64,000 nt of DNA, taken from NCBI GenBank assembly GCA_032207245.1, contig CM063500.1:73960418-74024417 (forward strand). Reading direction: 5' to 3'. The notes below the pieces were generated by a model that had not been told where the DNA came from, did not search any database, and was given only the letters and a program-made list of their open reading frames with translations. The position numbers and the translations under genes were made by a program. Shown piece by piece: positions 1 through 12,469 of this stretch. The stretch is from Pardosa pseudoannulata. Lineage: Eukaryota; Arthropoda; Arachnida; Araneae; Lycosidae. Positions within the stretch are counted from its first letter, which is position 1. Each line of letters opens with the position of its first letter.

Positions 1-2030
1 CTCAAACAGCACCTTCATCTTGAAACACGAAACTAATTTTGGGCCTTGAAGGAAACGTGTAAAATATAATACTGATGACGCATCATAAAATATAAAAATA
101 TATTTCATGTAATGCAACAGTCGCATATGGGAATCACGTACTGATCACATGATTTAGTCTACATTACATTTGTTAATTATACCAAAAAACAAAACAAGTC
201 TTTTCAAACAACACCTTCATCTTGAAACACGAAACTAATTTTGGGCCTTGAAGGAAACGTGTAAAATATAATACTGATGACGCATCATAAAATATAAAAA
301 TATATTTCATGTAATGCAATAATCGCATACGGGAATCACGTAGTGATCACATGATTTAGTCTACATTACATTTGTCAATTATACCAAAAAAACAAACTTG
401 AGGTCTTCTCAAACAGCACCTTCATCTTAAAACACGGAACTAAATTCGGGCCTTGAAGGAAACGTGTAAAATATAATACTGATGACGCATCATAAAATAT
501 AAAAATATATTTCATGTAATGCAATAGTCGCATACGGGAATCACGTAGTGATCACATGATTTAGTCTACATTACATTTGTTAATTATACCAAAAAACCAA
601 ACTTGAGGTCTTCTCAAACAACACCTTCATCTTGAAACACGAAACTAATTTTGGGCCTTGAAGGAAACGTGTAAAATATAATACTGATGACGCATCATAA
701 AATATAAAAATATATTTCATGTAATGCAATAATCGCATACGGGAATCACGTAGTGATCACATGATTTAGTCTACATTACATTTGTCAATTATACCAAAAA
801 AACAAACTTGAGGTCTTCTCAAACAGCACCTTCATCTTAAAACACGGAACTAAATTCGGGCCTTGAAGGAAACGTGTAAAATATAATACTGATGACGCAT
901 CATAAAATATAAAAATATATTTCATGTAATGCAATAATCGCATACGGGAATCACGTAGTGATCACATGATTTAGTCTACATTACATTTGTTAATTATACC
1001 AAAAAACCAAACTTGAGGTCTTCTCAAACAACACCTTCATCTTGAAACACGAAACTAATTTTGGGCCTTGAAGGAAACGTGTAAAATATAATACTGATGA
1101 CGCATCATAAAATATAAAAATATATTTCATGTAATGCAATAGTCGCATACGGGAATCACGTAGTGATCACATGATTTAGTCTACATTACATTTGTCAATT
1201 ATACCAAAAAACCAAACTTGAGGTCTTCTCAAACAGCACCTTCATCTTAAAACACGGAACTAAATTCGGGCCTTGAAGGAAACGTGTAAAATATAATACT
1301 GATGACGCATCATAAAATATAAAAATATATTTCATGTAATGCAATAGTCGCATACGGGAATCACGTAGTGATCACATGATTTAGTCTACATTACATTTGT
1401 CAATTATACCAAAAAAACCAAACTTGAGGTCTTCTCAAACAACACCTTCATCTTGAAACACGAAACTAATTTTGGGCCTTGAAGGAAACGTGTAAAATAT
1501 AATACTGATGACGCATCATAAAATATAAAAATATATTTCATGTAATGCAATAGTCGCATACGGGAATCACGTAGTGATCACATGATTTAGTCTACATTAC
1601 ATTTGTTAATTATACCAAAAAAAACCAAACTTGAGGTCTTCTCAAACAGCACCTTCATCTTAAAACACGAAACTAAATTCGGGCCTTGAAGGAAACGTGT
1701 AAAATATAATACTGATGACGCATCATAAAATATAAAAATATATTTCATGTAATGCAATAGTCGCATACGGGAATCACGGGGTGATCACATGATTTAGTCT
1801 ACATTACATTTGTTAATTATACCAAAAAACCAAACTTGAGGTCTTCTCAAACAACACCTTCATCTTGAAACACGAAACTAATTTTGGGCCTTGAAGGAAA
1901 TATGTAAATGATAATACTGATGACGCATCATAAAATATAAAAATACATTTCATGTATTGCAGTAGTCGTACATGGAAGTCATGTGGTGATCACTTGACTC
2001 AGAGTCTACATTACATTTGTTAATTATACC
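1..2030. repeat. 205-bp satellite array with dimeric higher-order pattern
   Basis: Ten head-to-tail units. The marker ACCTTCATCT falls at 11, 213, 418, 623, 828, 1033, 1238, 1444, 1651 and 1856, giving steps of 202-207. Two unit types alternate from the second unit on: one reads TTGAAACACGAAACTAATTT and the other TTAAAACACGGAACTAAATT, so the true repeat is about 410 bp. Each unit contains short dyads (TGATGACGCATCA, ATCACGTAGTGAT). The last unit diverges after about 1898. The array runs off the left edge of the window. No coding potential was seen. Confidence 0.95.
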
Positions 2031-2035
2031 CAAAA

Positions 2036-3450
2036 AACCCATTCTTTCACAGATAAAAATTTTAAGTGTTAAAACAACTAAGAATTCATATTTTAGTTTC
2101 TAAATAACTGAATTTGAAAGTTGACTTGAAGGTTTAACATTTAATCATTGCAGTCAAAACTAAAAATGACAGACGTTAATTCGACTGTGGACATTTGAAA
2201 ATATTTCATGAAAATAAACTGGAATGTAAGAACATATGGTGTCGTCACTTGAAAAGACAGCAGTTGACTATATTTCAGAAATCTGAATCAATAAAAGTTT
2301 GCTTTCTCTTTCACGGGAAGCTATAAACTGCTGAATAATTCATGCATAAATAAATCTTTTTTTTTTATATTTTAAGACGAGTTGTGTATATAAAGTAAGG
2401 ATAGTTTTTTGAAGCTTCGTATTTTAGAACTCGAAGAGACTATGAAAAAAAGTTTTTGTAGCAAGATCGGATATTATCATAGTTTATGTTATTTTTCAGA
2501 TAATTTTTTGAAAATATTTTGGATCAACAGTGTGATGAAACAAAAGTGTAGAAAAAATAGCAATACTTATATAATACAAATATTAGTGACTACTATGTTT
2601 TTTATATTAAAATAGTTATAATGCATATAGGTTGAATAATTATTTGCAAAAAAGACTGGGTAATTATAATGTAAGAATGAATGCTTTTATGGTTTTATGA
2701 ATTAAAAGATAGCATATTTGTTGACTTATTATTTTAATTAAATAAGATACTTTTTTGAAAATATTTTGGATCAAAAGTGTGACAAAAATAAAAGTGTAAA
2801 AATAATAGCAATATTCTGTAAAATATTAGTGACTACAAAGCTTTTTATATTAAAACAGTTATAATGCATTTACGTTATATAATTATTTACAAAGAAGACA
2901 GAGTGATTATAATTTAAGAATTCTGCGTTTGTGAATTAAAAGATAGCATATTTGTTGATTAATTATATTAATTAAATAAGATCCTTTTTTGAAAATATTT
3001 TGAATCAACAGTGTAATCAAAAATAAAAGAGTGGAAAAAATAGCTATACTCTCTAAAATATTAGTGACTACCAGGCTTTTTATATTAAAATATTTATAAT
3101 GCATTGCATCTAGGTTGAATAATTACTTACAAAGAAGACATGGTGATTATAATTTAAGAATGTTGCGTTTGTGAATTAAAAGACAGCAAGCACATTTGTT
3201 GATTTATTATTTTAATTAAATAAAATACTTTTTTGAAAATATTTTGGATCAACAGTGTGGCGAAAAATGAAAATGTGGAAAACATAGCAATACTCTGTAA
3301 AATATTAGTGACTACTAGGCTTTTTATATTAAATTAATTATAATGCATATATGTTCAATAATTATTTACAAAGAAGACGGGGTGATTATAATTTAAGAAT
3401 GCTGCGTTTGTGAATTATTGGATAGCATATTTGTTGATAGCATATTTGTT
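2036..3450. repeat. First copy of a duplicated block, with ~240-bp tandem units
   Basis: The stretch 2036-2500 (from ATTCTTTCACAGATA to the AAGCTTCGTATTT region) recurs at about 3485-3950. It is followed by four tandem units of 234-247 bp; their marker GAAAATATTTT starts at about 2510, 2757, 2991 and 3235. Each unit carries GTGACTACTA and TTATAATGCAT. Short ORFs on both strands here are products of the repeat and look non-coding. Confidence 0.85.
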
Positions 3451-3464
3451 GAGTCTACATTCCA

Positions 3465-4150
3465 TTTATCAATTATACCAAAATACCATTCTTTCACAGA
3501 TATAAATTTGGAGTGTTAAGACCACTAAGAATTCATATTTTAGTTTCTAAATAACTGAATTTGAAAGTTAACTTGACGGTTTCAACATTTAATCATTGCA
3601 GTCAAAACTAAAAATGACAGACGTTAAGTCGACTGTGGACATTTGAAAATATTTCATGAAAATAAACTAGAATGTATGAACATATGGTGTCGTCACTTGA
3701 AAAGACAGCAGTTGACTATATTTCAGAAATCTGAATCAATAAAAGTTTGCTTTCTCTTTCACGGGAAGCTATAAACTGCTGAATAATTCATGCATAAATA
3801 AACCTTTTTTTTATATTTTAAGACGAGTTGTGTATATAAAATAAGGATAGTTTTTTGAAGCTTCGTATTTGAAAACTCGAAGAGACTAAGAAAAAAGTTT
3901 TTGTAGTAAGATCGGATATTATCATAGTTTTTTTTTCAGATACTGTTTTTTTGAAAATATTTTGGATCAACAGTGTGATGAAAAGTAAAAGTGTGGAAAA
4001 AATAGCAATACTCTGTAAAATATTAGTGACTACTAGGCTTTTTATATTAAAATAGTTATAATGCATATAGGTTGAATAATTATTTACAAAGAAAACGGGG
4101 TGATTATAATTTAAGAATGCTGCGTTTGTGAATTAAAAGATAGCGTATTT
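3465..4150. repeat. Second copy of the duplicated block, one 240-bp unit
   Basis: Paralogue of 2036-2750, differing by scattered substitutions and small indels. It contains only one 240-bp unit (from about 3950), against four in the first copy. The junction at 3430-3460 repeats GATAGCATATTTGTTGA and then rejoins satellite-like sequence (GAGTCTACATTCC). This suggests that unequal exchange made the duplication. Confidence 0.85.
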
Positions 4151-4181
4151 ATTGATTTATTTATTAATTAAATATTTGAAA

Positions 4182-4269
4182 AAAGTATTTATTTAATCAA
4201 AAGAAACAAATAACAATTAATTAAATTAAGTTAATTTGTATTTGTTTCTTTTGATTAAATAAATACTTT
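4182..4269. repeat. 31-bp perfect inverted repeat (hairpin/cruciform candidate)
   Basis: Arm 4182-4212 and arm 4239-4269 are exact reverse complements. The core of the right arm is TGTTTCTTTTGATTAAATAA, and a 26-nt AT-rich loop separates the arms. The right arm is also the start of the 159-bp unit that follows, so the array begins with one inverted piece of its own unit. Confidence 0.9.
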
Positions 4270-5240
4270 GATATATATTTAATCAAAAGAATATGAATTA
4301 AATTTATCCAATTTAATTAATATTTTAATTATGGGTATATGGGTAAGTAATATTTTAATTATATATTTATAACAATTAACTTAATTTAACTAACTGTTAT
4401 TTGTTTCTTTTGATTAAATAAATACTTTGATATATATTTAATCAAAAGAATATGAATTAAATTTATCCAATTTAAGTAGTATTTTAATTATGGGTTTATG
4501 GGTAAGTAATATTTTAATTATATATTTATAACAACTAATTTAATTTAATTAATTGTTATTTGTTTCTTTTGATTAAATAAATACTTTGATATATATTTAA
4601 TCAAAAGAATATGAATTAAATTTATCCAATTTAAGTAATATTTTAATTATTGGTATATGGGTAATTAATATTTTAATTATATACCTATACCAATAATAAT
4701 AGTTTAATTAATTGTTATTTGTTTTTATTAAATTTAAGTAATATTTTAAGTATGGGTATATGGGTAAGTAATATTTTAATTATATATTTAAAAAAATAAT
4801 CTAATTTAATTAACTTTATTTGTTTCTTTTGATTAAATAAATACTTTGATATATATTTAATCAAAAGAATATGAATAAAGTTTATCCAATTTAAGCAATA
4901 TTTTACTTGTATATTTTTACAATTAATTTAATTTAATTAATTGTTATTTGTTTCTTTTGAGTAAATAAATACTTTGATACATTTTTAATCAAAAGAATAT
5001 GAATTAAATTTATCCAATTTAAGTAATATTTTAACTATGGGTATATGGGTGAGTAATATTTTAATTATATATTTATAACAATTAATTTAGTTTAATTAAT
5101 TGCTATTATTTTCTTTCGATTAAACACTTTTATATAACTTTAATCAAAGAGAATATGAATTAAATTTATCCAACCTAAGTAATATTTTAACTATGGTTAT
5201 ATGGGTAATTAATATTTTAATGATATATTTATTATGGTCA
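4239..5240. repeat. ~159-bp AT-rich tandem array
   Basis: Units carry TGTTTCTTTTGATTAAATAA, ATGAATTAAATTTATCCAA and TATGGGTATATGGG. The second marker recurs at 4293, 4452 and 4611, then near 4871, 4999 and 5155, so the spacing starts at exactly 159 and later becomes irregular through deletions and partial units. Confidence 0.85.
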
Positions 5241-6430
5241 ATACTTTAATTATCTGTATTATGGGAATGAAATATAACGAAAATCTCTGGAAAGAAATAT
5301 AACGAAAAATGAGGGAAGTTAATATACAATTTTATATCTTTAAAAATAATTACATTTAACGAACAATAAAATTATTTTATCTTAATCAGTTTCAAATTTT
5401 ATAAATGATAAGAAAAATTCTAGTTAAAAATTTGCATCGTGATCCAAAAAAAAAAAAAAAAAAGGCAAAATTTCAAGATTAAAGAGTAAAAGGCAATTCT
5501 TTATCTGAAATGCAAAAGAACTAAATAAGTCAAAGTATTTATTTAATCAAATAATTTGTTTCTTTTGATTAAATAAATACTTTGATATTTTTAATTATTT
5601 TAATAATATATGGGAATTAATATTTTAATGTATATTTATTATGTCAATATTTTAATTATGTATAATAATGAAAATATAACATAAATTATGGAAAAAAATC
5701 AATATAACGAAAAATGAGGGAAGTTAATATACAATTTTATATCTTTAAAAATAATTACATTTAACGAAAAATATAATAATTTTATCTTAATCAGTTTCAA
5801 ATTTTATAAATGATAAGAAAAATTCCAGTTAAAAAATTGCATCATGATCCAAAAAAAAAGGGAAATTTCAAGATTCAAGTGTTAAATTCTTTATCTTAAA
5901 TGCAAAAGAAATAATGCCGAATTTTTATTTAATAAATAATTTGTTTCTTTTTTTAAATATACTTTGAAAATTAATAAAATAATGAAAAAATTCATTTAAA
6001 TCAATTATTTTATATGGTGAAATAATTTTTTAATTTATAAAAAAATTTTAATTAGTTATTATTTCTTTTATTAAATAAATTTAAATTTAATCAAAAAGAA
6101 TATGAAAAATTTATCCAATAAGTAATATTTAACTATGTTAAAAATTAATATTTTATTTTTTTTTTACAAACTTAATTTTAAGGGAGAAAATATAACGAAA
6201 ATTTAAAGAAATATAAAAAAATAAATTAATAAAAATTTTATATCTTTAAAAATAATTACATTTAACGAAAAATATAATAATTTTATCTTAATCAGTTTCA
6301 AATTTTATAAATGATAAGAAAAATTCCAGTTAAAAAATTGCATCATGATCCAAAAAAAAAGGGAAATTTCAAGATTCAAGTGTTAAATTCTTTATCTTAA
6401 ATGCAAAAGAAATAATGCCGAATTTATTTT
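5240..6430. repeat. Degenerate continuation of the AT-rich array with a ~501-bp duplication
   Basis: A segment of about 185 bp (5740-5924) recurs almost unchanged at 6241-6424, and a related older copy lies at 5300-5500. Both carry ATCTTTAAAAATAATTACAT and AAATGATAAGAAAAATTC. Between them, 5560-5700 and 5945-6230 look like the 159-bp unit with many single-base losses. A homopolymer A run lies at about 5446-5462. Confidence 0.75.
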
Positions 6431-6850
6431 TAAACATGTTACATAAAGAAATAAGTCTTGAAGTTAGTTTTTACCACTTAGCACCTCTTGCGAGAAAGTA
6501 AAATACAGAAGCTGAATGAAAACGATTTTTAATTGTGTATTAAATCTCTAATAGGTCGTTAAAAGTCGGTCTGGAATCTCAAAATCGATACTTCTCTATT
6601 TAAATCGCGGCTACATTAGTATTTTCTGATTTAGATAAAAACATAGAGGGAGAGATATAAAAGAACAGAATTTTATTTTAAATATAAATCTATTTAAAAA
6701 AAACTTTATTTTTTTTAAGATAGTCAAACGATTTTAAGAAACGGTTTAAACTTCAGATCGTATATCAGAAAAAATGTAGCATAAATAAATAAATAAATAA
6801 ATAAAAGCATTTATAAATCATTTAACAAACAAGCTTTACTTCTATATCTT
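6290..6850. repeat. Tandemly duplicated block, first copy (left part)
   Basis: This sequence returns at about 7675-8280. The marker ATAAGTCTTGAAGTTAG is at 6451 and 7831, an offset of 1,380. Shared features include the stretch around GTCGGTCTGGAATCTCAAAA and an AAATAAATAAATA run near the end. The block leads directly into a palindrome-headed mobile repeat in both copies, so repeat and flank were duplicated together. Confidence 0.85.
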
Positions 6851-6861
6851 TTATTGAATAC

Positions 6862-7622
6862 TAGCATATAGCCCGTCATATGACGGGTTTAGTAAAATTT
6901 TTAATTTTCCAGAATTGTAAAGTACGCTATGAGGCAGGTAAAAAAATGATTTGTTTTTTTTTGGATGAGAATTGTCTGCTACATGCTAAATAATTTGTTT
7001 ATCTTCATCCTCCTTCATAAATCTCGAGGAACAGTTTAGAATCATTTGATTTCATTTATAAAGGGTAAAAAATACACACACGAACAAACTTCTTAATTTT
7101 CAAAGTTAAATAATTTAAATAGAATTTATTAGTCTGAAAAAATAAATCCAAGTCTTTTATGAAAATAATTTATTATTATGACCGGTGATAAAATTTTCAT
7201 TACAACAAAAAAATAATCGATAATAAATTTAAAATTATCACATAAAACCTAATCTATTATTTATCCAATATGAAGAAATTTATTTCTAATATCTCATCAG
7301 TGATAAAACAAATGAAAATAATGCAGACGATATTTAATTAATTTAAAATAAGAAATGGTTAAATAAGATTTAAAGAAAGACGTCATATGCTAGAAAATAT
7401 GATATTTTTATTAGCCAAAACTTTGAAATTTGCTAATCCGAACTCATTTAGAATCCAATATGGATACTCCTATCCATTCCATTTCCAACCGCTTCATAAA
7501 TTCGAGGACAGGCCGATAGATAACTTAGACTATTAATTTTAGGTCCAACCGCTTCATAAATTCGAGGACAGATAACTTAGATGGATAGATAAATAACTTA
7601 GGCTATTATTATATAGGGGATG
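6862..7622 (+). mobile_element. Palindrome-headed repeat, copy 1 (possible non-autonomous Helitron/Helentron-like element)
   Basis: The head is CTAGCATATAG followed by the perfect 16-bp palindrome CCCGTCATATGACGGG (6872-6887) and TTTAGTAAAATTTTTAATTT. The body runs to a shared tail, AACTTAGACTATTATTATAT and ATAGGGGAT, near 7620. A short internal duplication of the tail (AACCGCTTCATAAATTCGAG) lies at 7488-7570. There is no coding region. The same head, body and tail order appears at 8380, in part at 10113 and in full at 45605, so it is a dispersed family. Assignment to Helentron-like elements is an inference from the subterminal palindrome and the lack of TIRs; it is not proven. Confidence 0.6.
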
Positions 7623-7674
7623 GGTATAACACACACCTTGGAAGCGTTCTTTTCATTCTCAATTATATTCTTAA

Positions 7675-8280
7675 GCAGTTTCAAATTTTATAAATGATAA
7701 GAAAAATTCCAGTTAAAAAATTGCATCATGATAAAAAAAGGCAAAATTTCACGATTCAAGTGTTAAATTCTTTATCTTAAATGCAAAAGAAATAATGCCG
7801 AATTTATTTCTAAACATGTTACATAAAGAAATAAGTCTTGAAGTTAGCTTTTACCACTTATTAGCACCTCTTGCGAGAAAGTAAAATACAGAAGCTGAAG
7901 GGTGAAAACGACTTTCTCCATTCAATTGTGTATTAAATCTCTAATAGGTCGTTAAAAGTCGGTCTGGAATCTCAAAATCGATACTTCTCTATTTCCGCAA
8001 AGTCGCGGCTACATTAGTATTTTTCTGATTTAGATAAGGATGGAACATTTAGTGGGGAGAGATACACGGAGAAGATGTACAGAAACGTTTATCTTTTAAA
8101 TAAAAGCTTTATTTTAAAAAACTTTTTTATTTTTTCGTTTGTAAGATAGTCAAACGATTTTAAGAAAAGGTTTAAACTTCAGATCGTCTGTTTTAAATTT
8201 AGTGAAGAAATGTAGCATAAATAAATAAATAAAAGCTTTTATAAATCCTTTAACAAACCTGCTTTACTTCTTACCAGTTA
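7675..8280. repeat. Tandemly duplicated block, second copy (left part)
   Basis: Paralogue of 6290-6850, beginning at CAGTTTCAAATTTTATAAAT. It keeps bases that the first copy has lost (for example the stretch around TCTCCATTCAATTGTGTATT) and differs by small indels. Together with the following mobile repeat it forms the second half of a tandem duplication of about 1.4-1.5 kb. Confidence 0.85.
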
Positions 8281-8379
8281 TTTGATTACTAGCAATTTTA
8301 GAAAATTTTTTAAACATAGTTTATAGAAATATATATGAGGAATTATCGTAAACTTTCCGCTTTCGAAGACCATCGTAGA

Positions 8380-9192
8380 TTAGCATATAGCCCGTCATAT
8401 AACGAGATTAGTAAAATTTTTAATTTTCCAGAATTGTAAAGTACACTATGAGGCAGGTAAAAAAAAGTTTGTTTTTTGGCTGAGAATTATCTGGTACCCA
8501 CTCAATAATTTGTTTATCTTCATACTCCTCTAAAGTCTAACTGTGAATGCAGTTTAGAATCACGTTGAATTCGTTTAGTCAAGCTGTGTGGTTATGTATA
8601 AAAAACACACGAACAAACTTCTTAGCTTTCAAAAATATATACCTTAAATGATAGATATTTATTACACTGTGAAATACATTCCTAGACTTTTATGAAAATA
8701 ATTTGTTGTTAATACCGGTGATAAAATTTCCATTGCAACAAAACATAATCGATGATTCAATTTAGAATTATCACATACCTACCTAATCTATTTGTTATGT
8801 CAAATATAAAAGAAAAGTATTTACGTAATATCTAAGTTCACTGATTAAACGTATGAAAATAATACACATGATATTTAAATAATTTAAAATAAGAAATGAT
8901 TAAATGAGATGATTAAAGAAATGACATTATAATGCTAGAAAAAATGTTATTTTTACCTATTTTTTGCGGGATCAACTTAATAGCCTGCTCTTAACCGGGG
9001 AAAATAGAGCTTGAAATAATGACGCTCGAAAAGGAGGGAGGGGGATTTCGAACGTTTTAAAGATTTGCTTTGAATTTTGCTAACCCTAATTCATCAAGTA
9101 TCCAATATGGTTGCCTCTATCCGTTCCAGGTTCAACCACTTCATAAATTCGAAGACAGACGGACCGATAACTTAGGATATTATTATATGGGA
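8380..9192 (+). mobile_element. Palindrome-headed repeat, copy 2
   Basis: Same family as 6862-7622. Here the head palindrome is decayed (CCCGTCATATAACGAG, 8391-8406). The body and tail are longer than in copy 1 and end in AACTTAGGATATTATTATAT at about 9170-9192. Upstream, 8285-8380 matches the sequence in front of the 45.6-kb copy (from CTAGCAATTTTAGA to TTTCGAAGACCAT), a leader that copy 1 lacks. Confidence 0.6.
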
Positions 9193-10112
9193 ATTTTTTA
9201 CATTGCATGAATTAAAGCAGTTTAATTTGAATTTTTAAGATTAAGAACTGCTAGAATTTAAAATTTGTAAAAATCGGGAAGAAACATTTAAACTTATATA
9301 AATATTTCTCGAGATTTAATAAAATGCGTTGAGGTTAATATTCTGTTATTTCATACAATCAGTCAATATATAAATTACTGCGTACATTTTATATTTAACC
9401 AGTTCTACTCGGAGGAAAAAAAGGCTTTACAGAAATCAAAACTCTACGTTTGGACGCACTCGAGCTATGTGACATACAATTAATAAACTAAAATGGCTAT
9501 TCAACATATTAAATTCAGGTAATATGTCGCATTTAAAACTCCAACGTTAGTCAACTTCGCATCTCACGTCGGGGAGCTGACAGATTACCTTAGCACTGCC
9601 AACTAATACATTTTCGAGATAAATTTTTATTTATCTCTCCAAAACACTTTGCAGAAAATAAATTAAATGACAGGAGGAGAGGAACCGAGTAAAAAAAAAA
9701 ACAAACAAATAAATAAACAAACAGAAATAAAGTGATTAGATTTGGCGAAGTTCCAGCAGAAACCGGAATGAGAAGGGAAAGCTTTTTGCCATTTCAGTAT
9801 TTGGAAAGTAAAATTTAATTTATAGAAAAAAATCAACCGATATTATCTCGGTTGATATTGTTTATCACCGGAGACAATTGTTTTGGGGGAGGCAGTGTAA
9901 TGCAGTTTATATTACTTTTCGATGCATCAATCATTTTTGCGATAAGGGACAAAGTGAAGAGGCTAAATTGCTATATTTTCTGATAACGCGGAAACAGTCT
10001 AATGGGAAACTTTTGCTGTTTTTGAAAATTTTGGTCTTTTAGAACGATATGGCAATCAAGAACCCAGGGATGTTCAGGAAAGGGAAAGATCGTCCTTTCT
10101 AATACTATTTAA
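9193..10112. other. No feature recognised
   Basis: AT-rich single-copy-looking DNA. It holds an A-rich simple stretch at about 9690-9725 and a short dyad at 9836-9856 (CAACCGA and TCGGTTG). I saw no ORF of interest. Confidence 0.6.
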
Positions 10113-10380
10113 AACTAGCATATACCCCGTCATATGACGGTTTTAGCAAAATTTTTAATTTTCCAGAATTGTAAAGCATCCTATAGGCAGGTAAATATAT
10201 AGTTTGTTTTTTGGCGGAGAATTATCTGGTACACGCTCAATATTTGGTTAATTTTCATACTCCTCTAATGTCTCCTGATATGTGAATGCAGTTTAGAATC
10301 ACGTTGATTTAATTTAGTCAAACTGTGTGGTTATCTATAAAAAACAAACACACGAACGAACAGACTTCTTAGTTTTCTGA
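10113..10380 (+). mobile_element. Palindrome-headed repeat, truncated copy 3
   Basis: Head AACTAGCATATACCCCGTCA with most of the palindrome (CCCGTCATATGACGG), then the family body up to CACACGAACGAACAGACTTC. It breaks off near 10380, where unrelated, more GC-rich sequence begins (10380-10560). The 3' half is missing. Confidence 0.6.
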
Positions 10381-10648
10381 GGTCGTGAACTATAGCCCCA
10401 ATGGCCAGTTTATGGGTTAAAGGGGAAAGCAAAGAGACACGGGGATTTCGCCCTTGACTTAAGACTTGAAAACCCCTAAGAATTTTCTCGGGCCGTACGG
10501 AGGACTTTCGGCTATAAATTTACTTCTGCACGATTGAAGTATAACATTTAGGGAAAGTTTTTTGACAGTATATTCCTTAAGGGGTCGTCTTCGGGATTTT
10601 ATACGAAATCTCTACATTAGTTTACCGATTTAGTTTACTTTCTCCTTA

Positions 10649-10751
<103 letters not shown>

Positions 10752-10919
10752 ATAAGGAGCGTTACTTAAAATATTTCGGTTTTGGTTTTAAAATTCTATA
10801 TGTCAATTCTTTTCAAATGGCGGTGTTTTTCTGGTTTTGGGATTTGCCCACGGCACTCTGTCAGTGGGATGGGGTTTTAGAATTCGCGAGAACTTTCTAT
10901 GCGGCATAACTGGCTGTCT

Positions 10920-11340
10920 TTCAAAGATTTACCTCAAGTGTTTCAAAATATTTATATTCAAATTATTTCAAAGTATTCCAAAGTATTTGTATTCAAAGTA
11001 TTTCAAATTATTTATATTCAAAGTATTCTAAAGTATTTGTATTCAAAGTATTTCAAATTATTTATATTCAAAGTATTTCAAAGTATTTACCTCAAGTATT
11101 TCAAAGTATTGCCTCAAGTGTTTCAAAGTATCATATTCAAATTATTTCAAAGTATTTATATTCAAAGTATCTCAAAGTATATATATTCAAAGTATCTTAA
11201 AGTATTTATATTCAAAATACTTACATTCAAAGTATTTCAAAGTATTTACCTCAACTGTTTCAAAGTATTTATATTCAAAGTATTTCAAATTATTTACCTC
11301 AAGTGTTTGAAAGTATTTATAGTTATTTCATTTAAAGTTT
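10920..11340. repeat. ~25-bp minisatellite
   Basis: Built from TTTCAAAGTATT and TATATTCAAAGTA half-units, with variants using ACCTCAAGTG. The 147-codon ORF across it (10899-11342) is only the repeat read in frame, giving runs such as KVFQSIYLKYFKV, and is not credible as a gene. Confidence 0.9.
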
Positions 11341-12469
11341 AACTTCGTTTACAAAATATCCGTTTATTCTTTTTATTTGTATAATGTAAAACATGAAACT
11401 TCATTTTCAAAGATAAGGCTTTAAATAATGGGGATATGACACATAGAAAAATGTCGGTGATATGTAGAGGATTAAAAGTCATGGAAAAAAAACTTGGGTT
11501 GCTTTCAACTGTAAATGAACTGAAACTTTTCTATGAAAAGAGCAAATTCTCTTAAACGTACACCTTTCAATTATTTCAAGACTCGCGTTTCAAAATGCAC
11601 ATTTTCAATCAGTTTTCAACTCCTTTAATGGCAGACAAGTGTTGAAATAGAAGAAAAACGGAAAAAAGTATACGCCGCTAATGAGCAACTCGTTCTATAT
11701 ACTCATTATTAATGGAAATGGGTAATTGTGAGAGAGCCTGAAATAAATGAGCAGTCATTCAAAATGAAATTCTTTGGAGGCATTTTCAAGAGGTGCATTT
11801 ATAATAATGGTTAGAGAAATTTAGTTTCACAATGTATGGAATTCTTTATTTTAGTTTCAATATTCTTCCAAGGAATTTTGAATTAACTCAAACCAGTATT
11901 TTCTGCAGATTAAATTTTGGACAGCTAATATGTTCTTAGTAAATTACTTACAACGGGATGATTAAATTCATTTTAATATATTTAAAAATCTTATTAATTT
12001 TTTGATGTGCATGGCAGTTTTGTAAAGAATATATTTTTGACTTATTAATTTTTTTCTGAAAATGTATTTAATTAATTTTTACTGGAAAGGAAGTCATATC
12101 TTTTCTGTTTTCTAAATGTGATTTTTCATTAAAATATTTCATAAGAAAACTAATTGTTCTTAGTATTCTTTGTTATTTTATAATACTTTAATATAAATGT
12201 TTCATATCTTGATACTCGATTAAACTAATTTACTAGGCTAAAGACATTTATTTTAACACGATATGTCGCTAAAAATATCCAGGAAAATAAAACAAAACTC
12301 TTACACTTTTCTTTTTCTGTTCTATTTAGAATTTTAATAGTGGAAATTTTGAAATTTTGAAAATTATATGAGAAAAATTTCCATAAATAAATATATTTAC
12401 CCAAAGAATTTTAAGCTTTACGCACTATTTAAACATTGTAGCACTTATTTAGATTCACATGAAAAATCA
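11341..12469. other. No feature recognised
   Basis: AT-rich DNA without convincing ORFs, TIRs or tandem structure that I could see. Confidence 0.6.

Noticed and set aside
10899..11342. 147-codon ORF
   Set aside because: A direct translation of the ~25-bp minisatellite; the peptide is only KVFQ/YIQS-type repeats.
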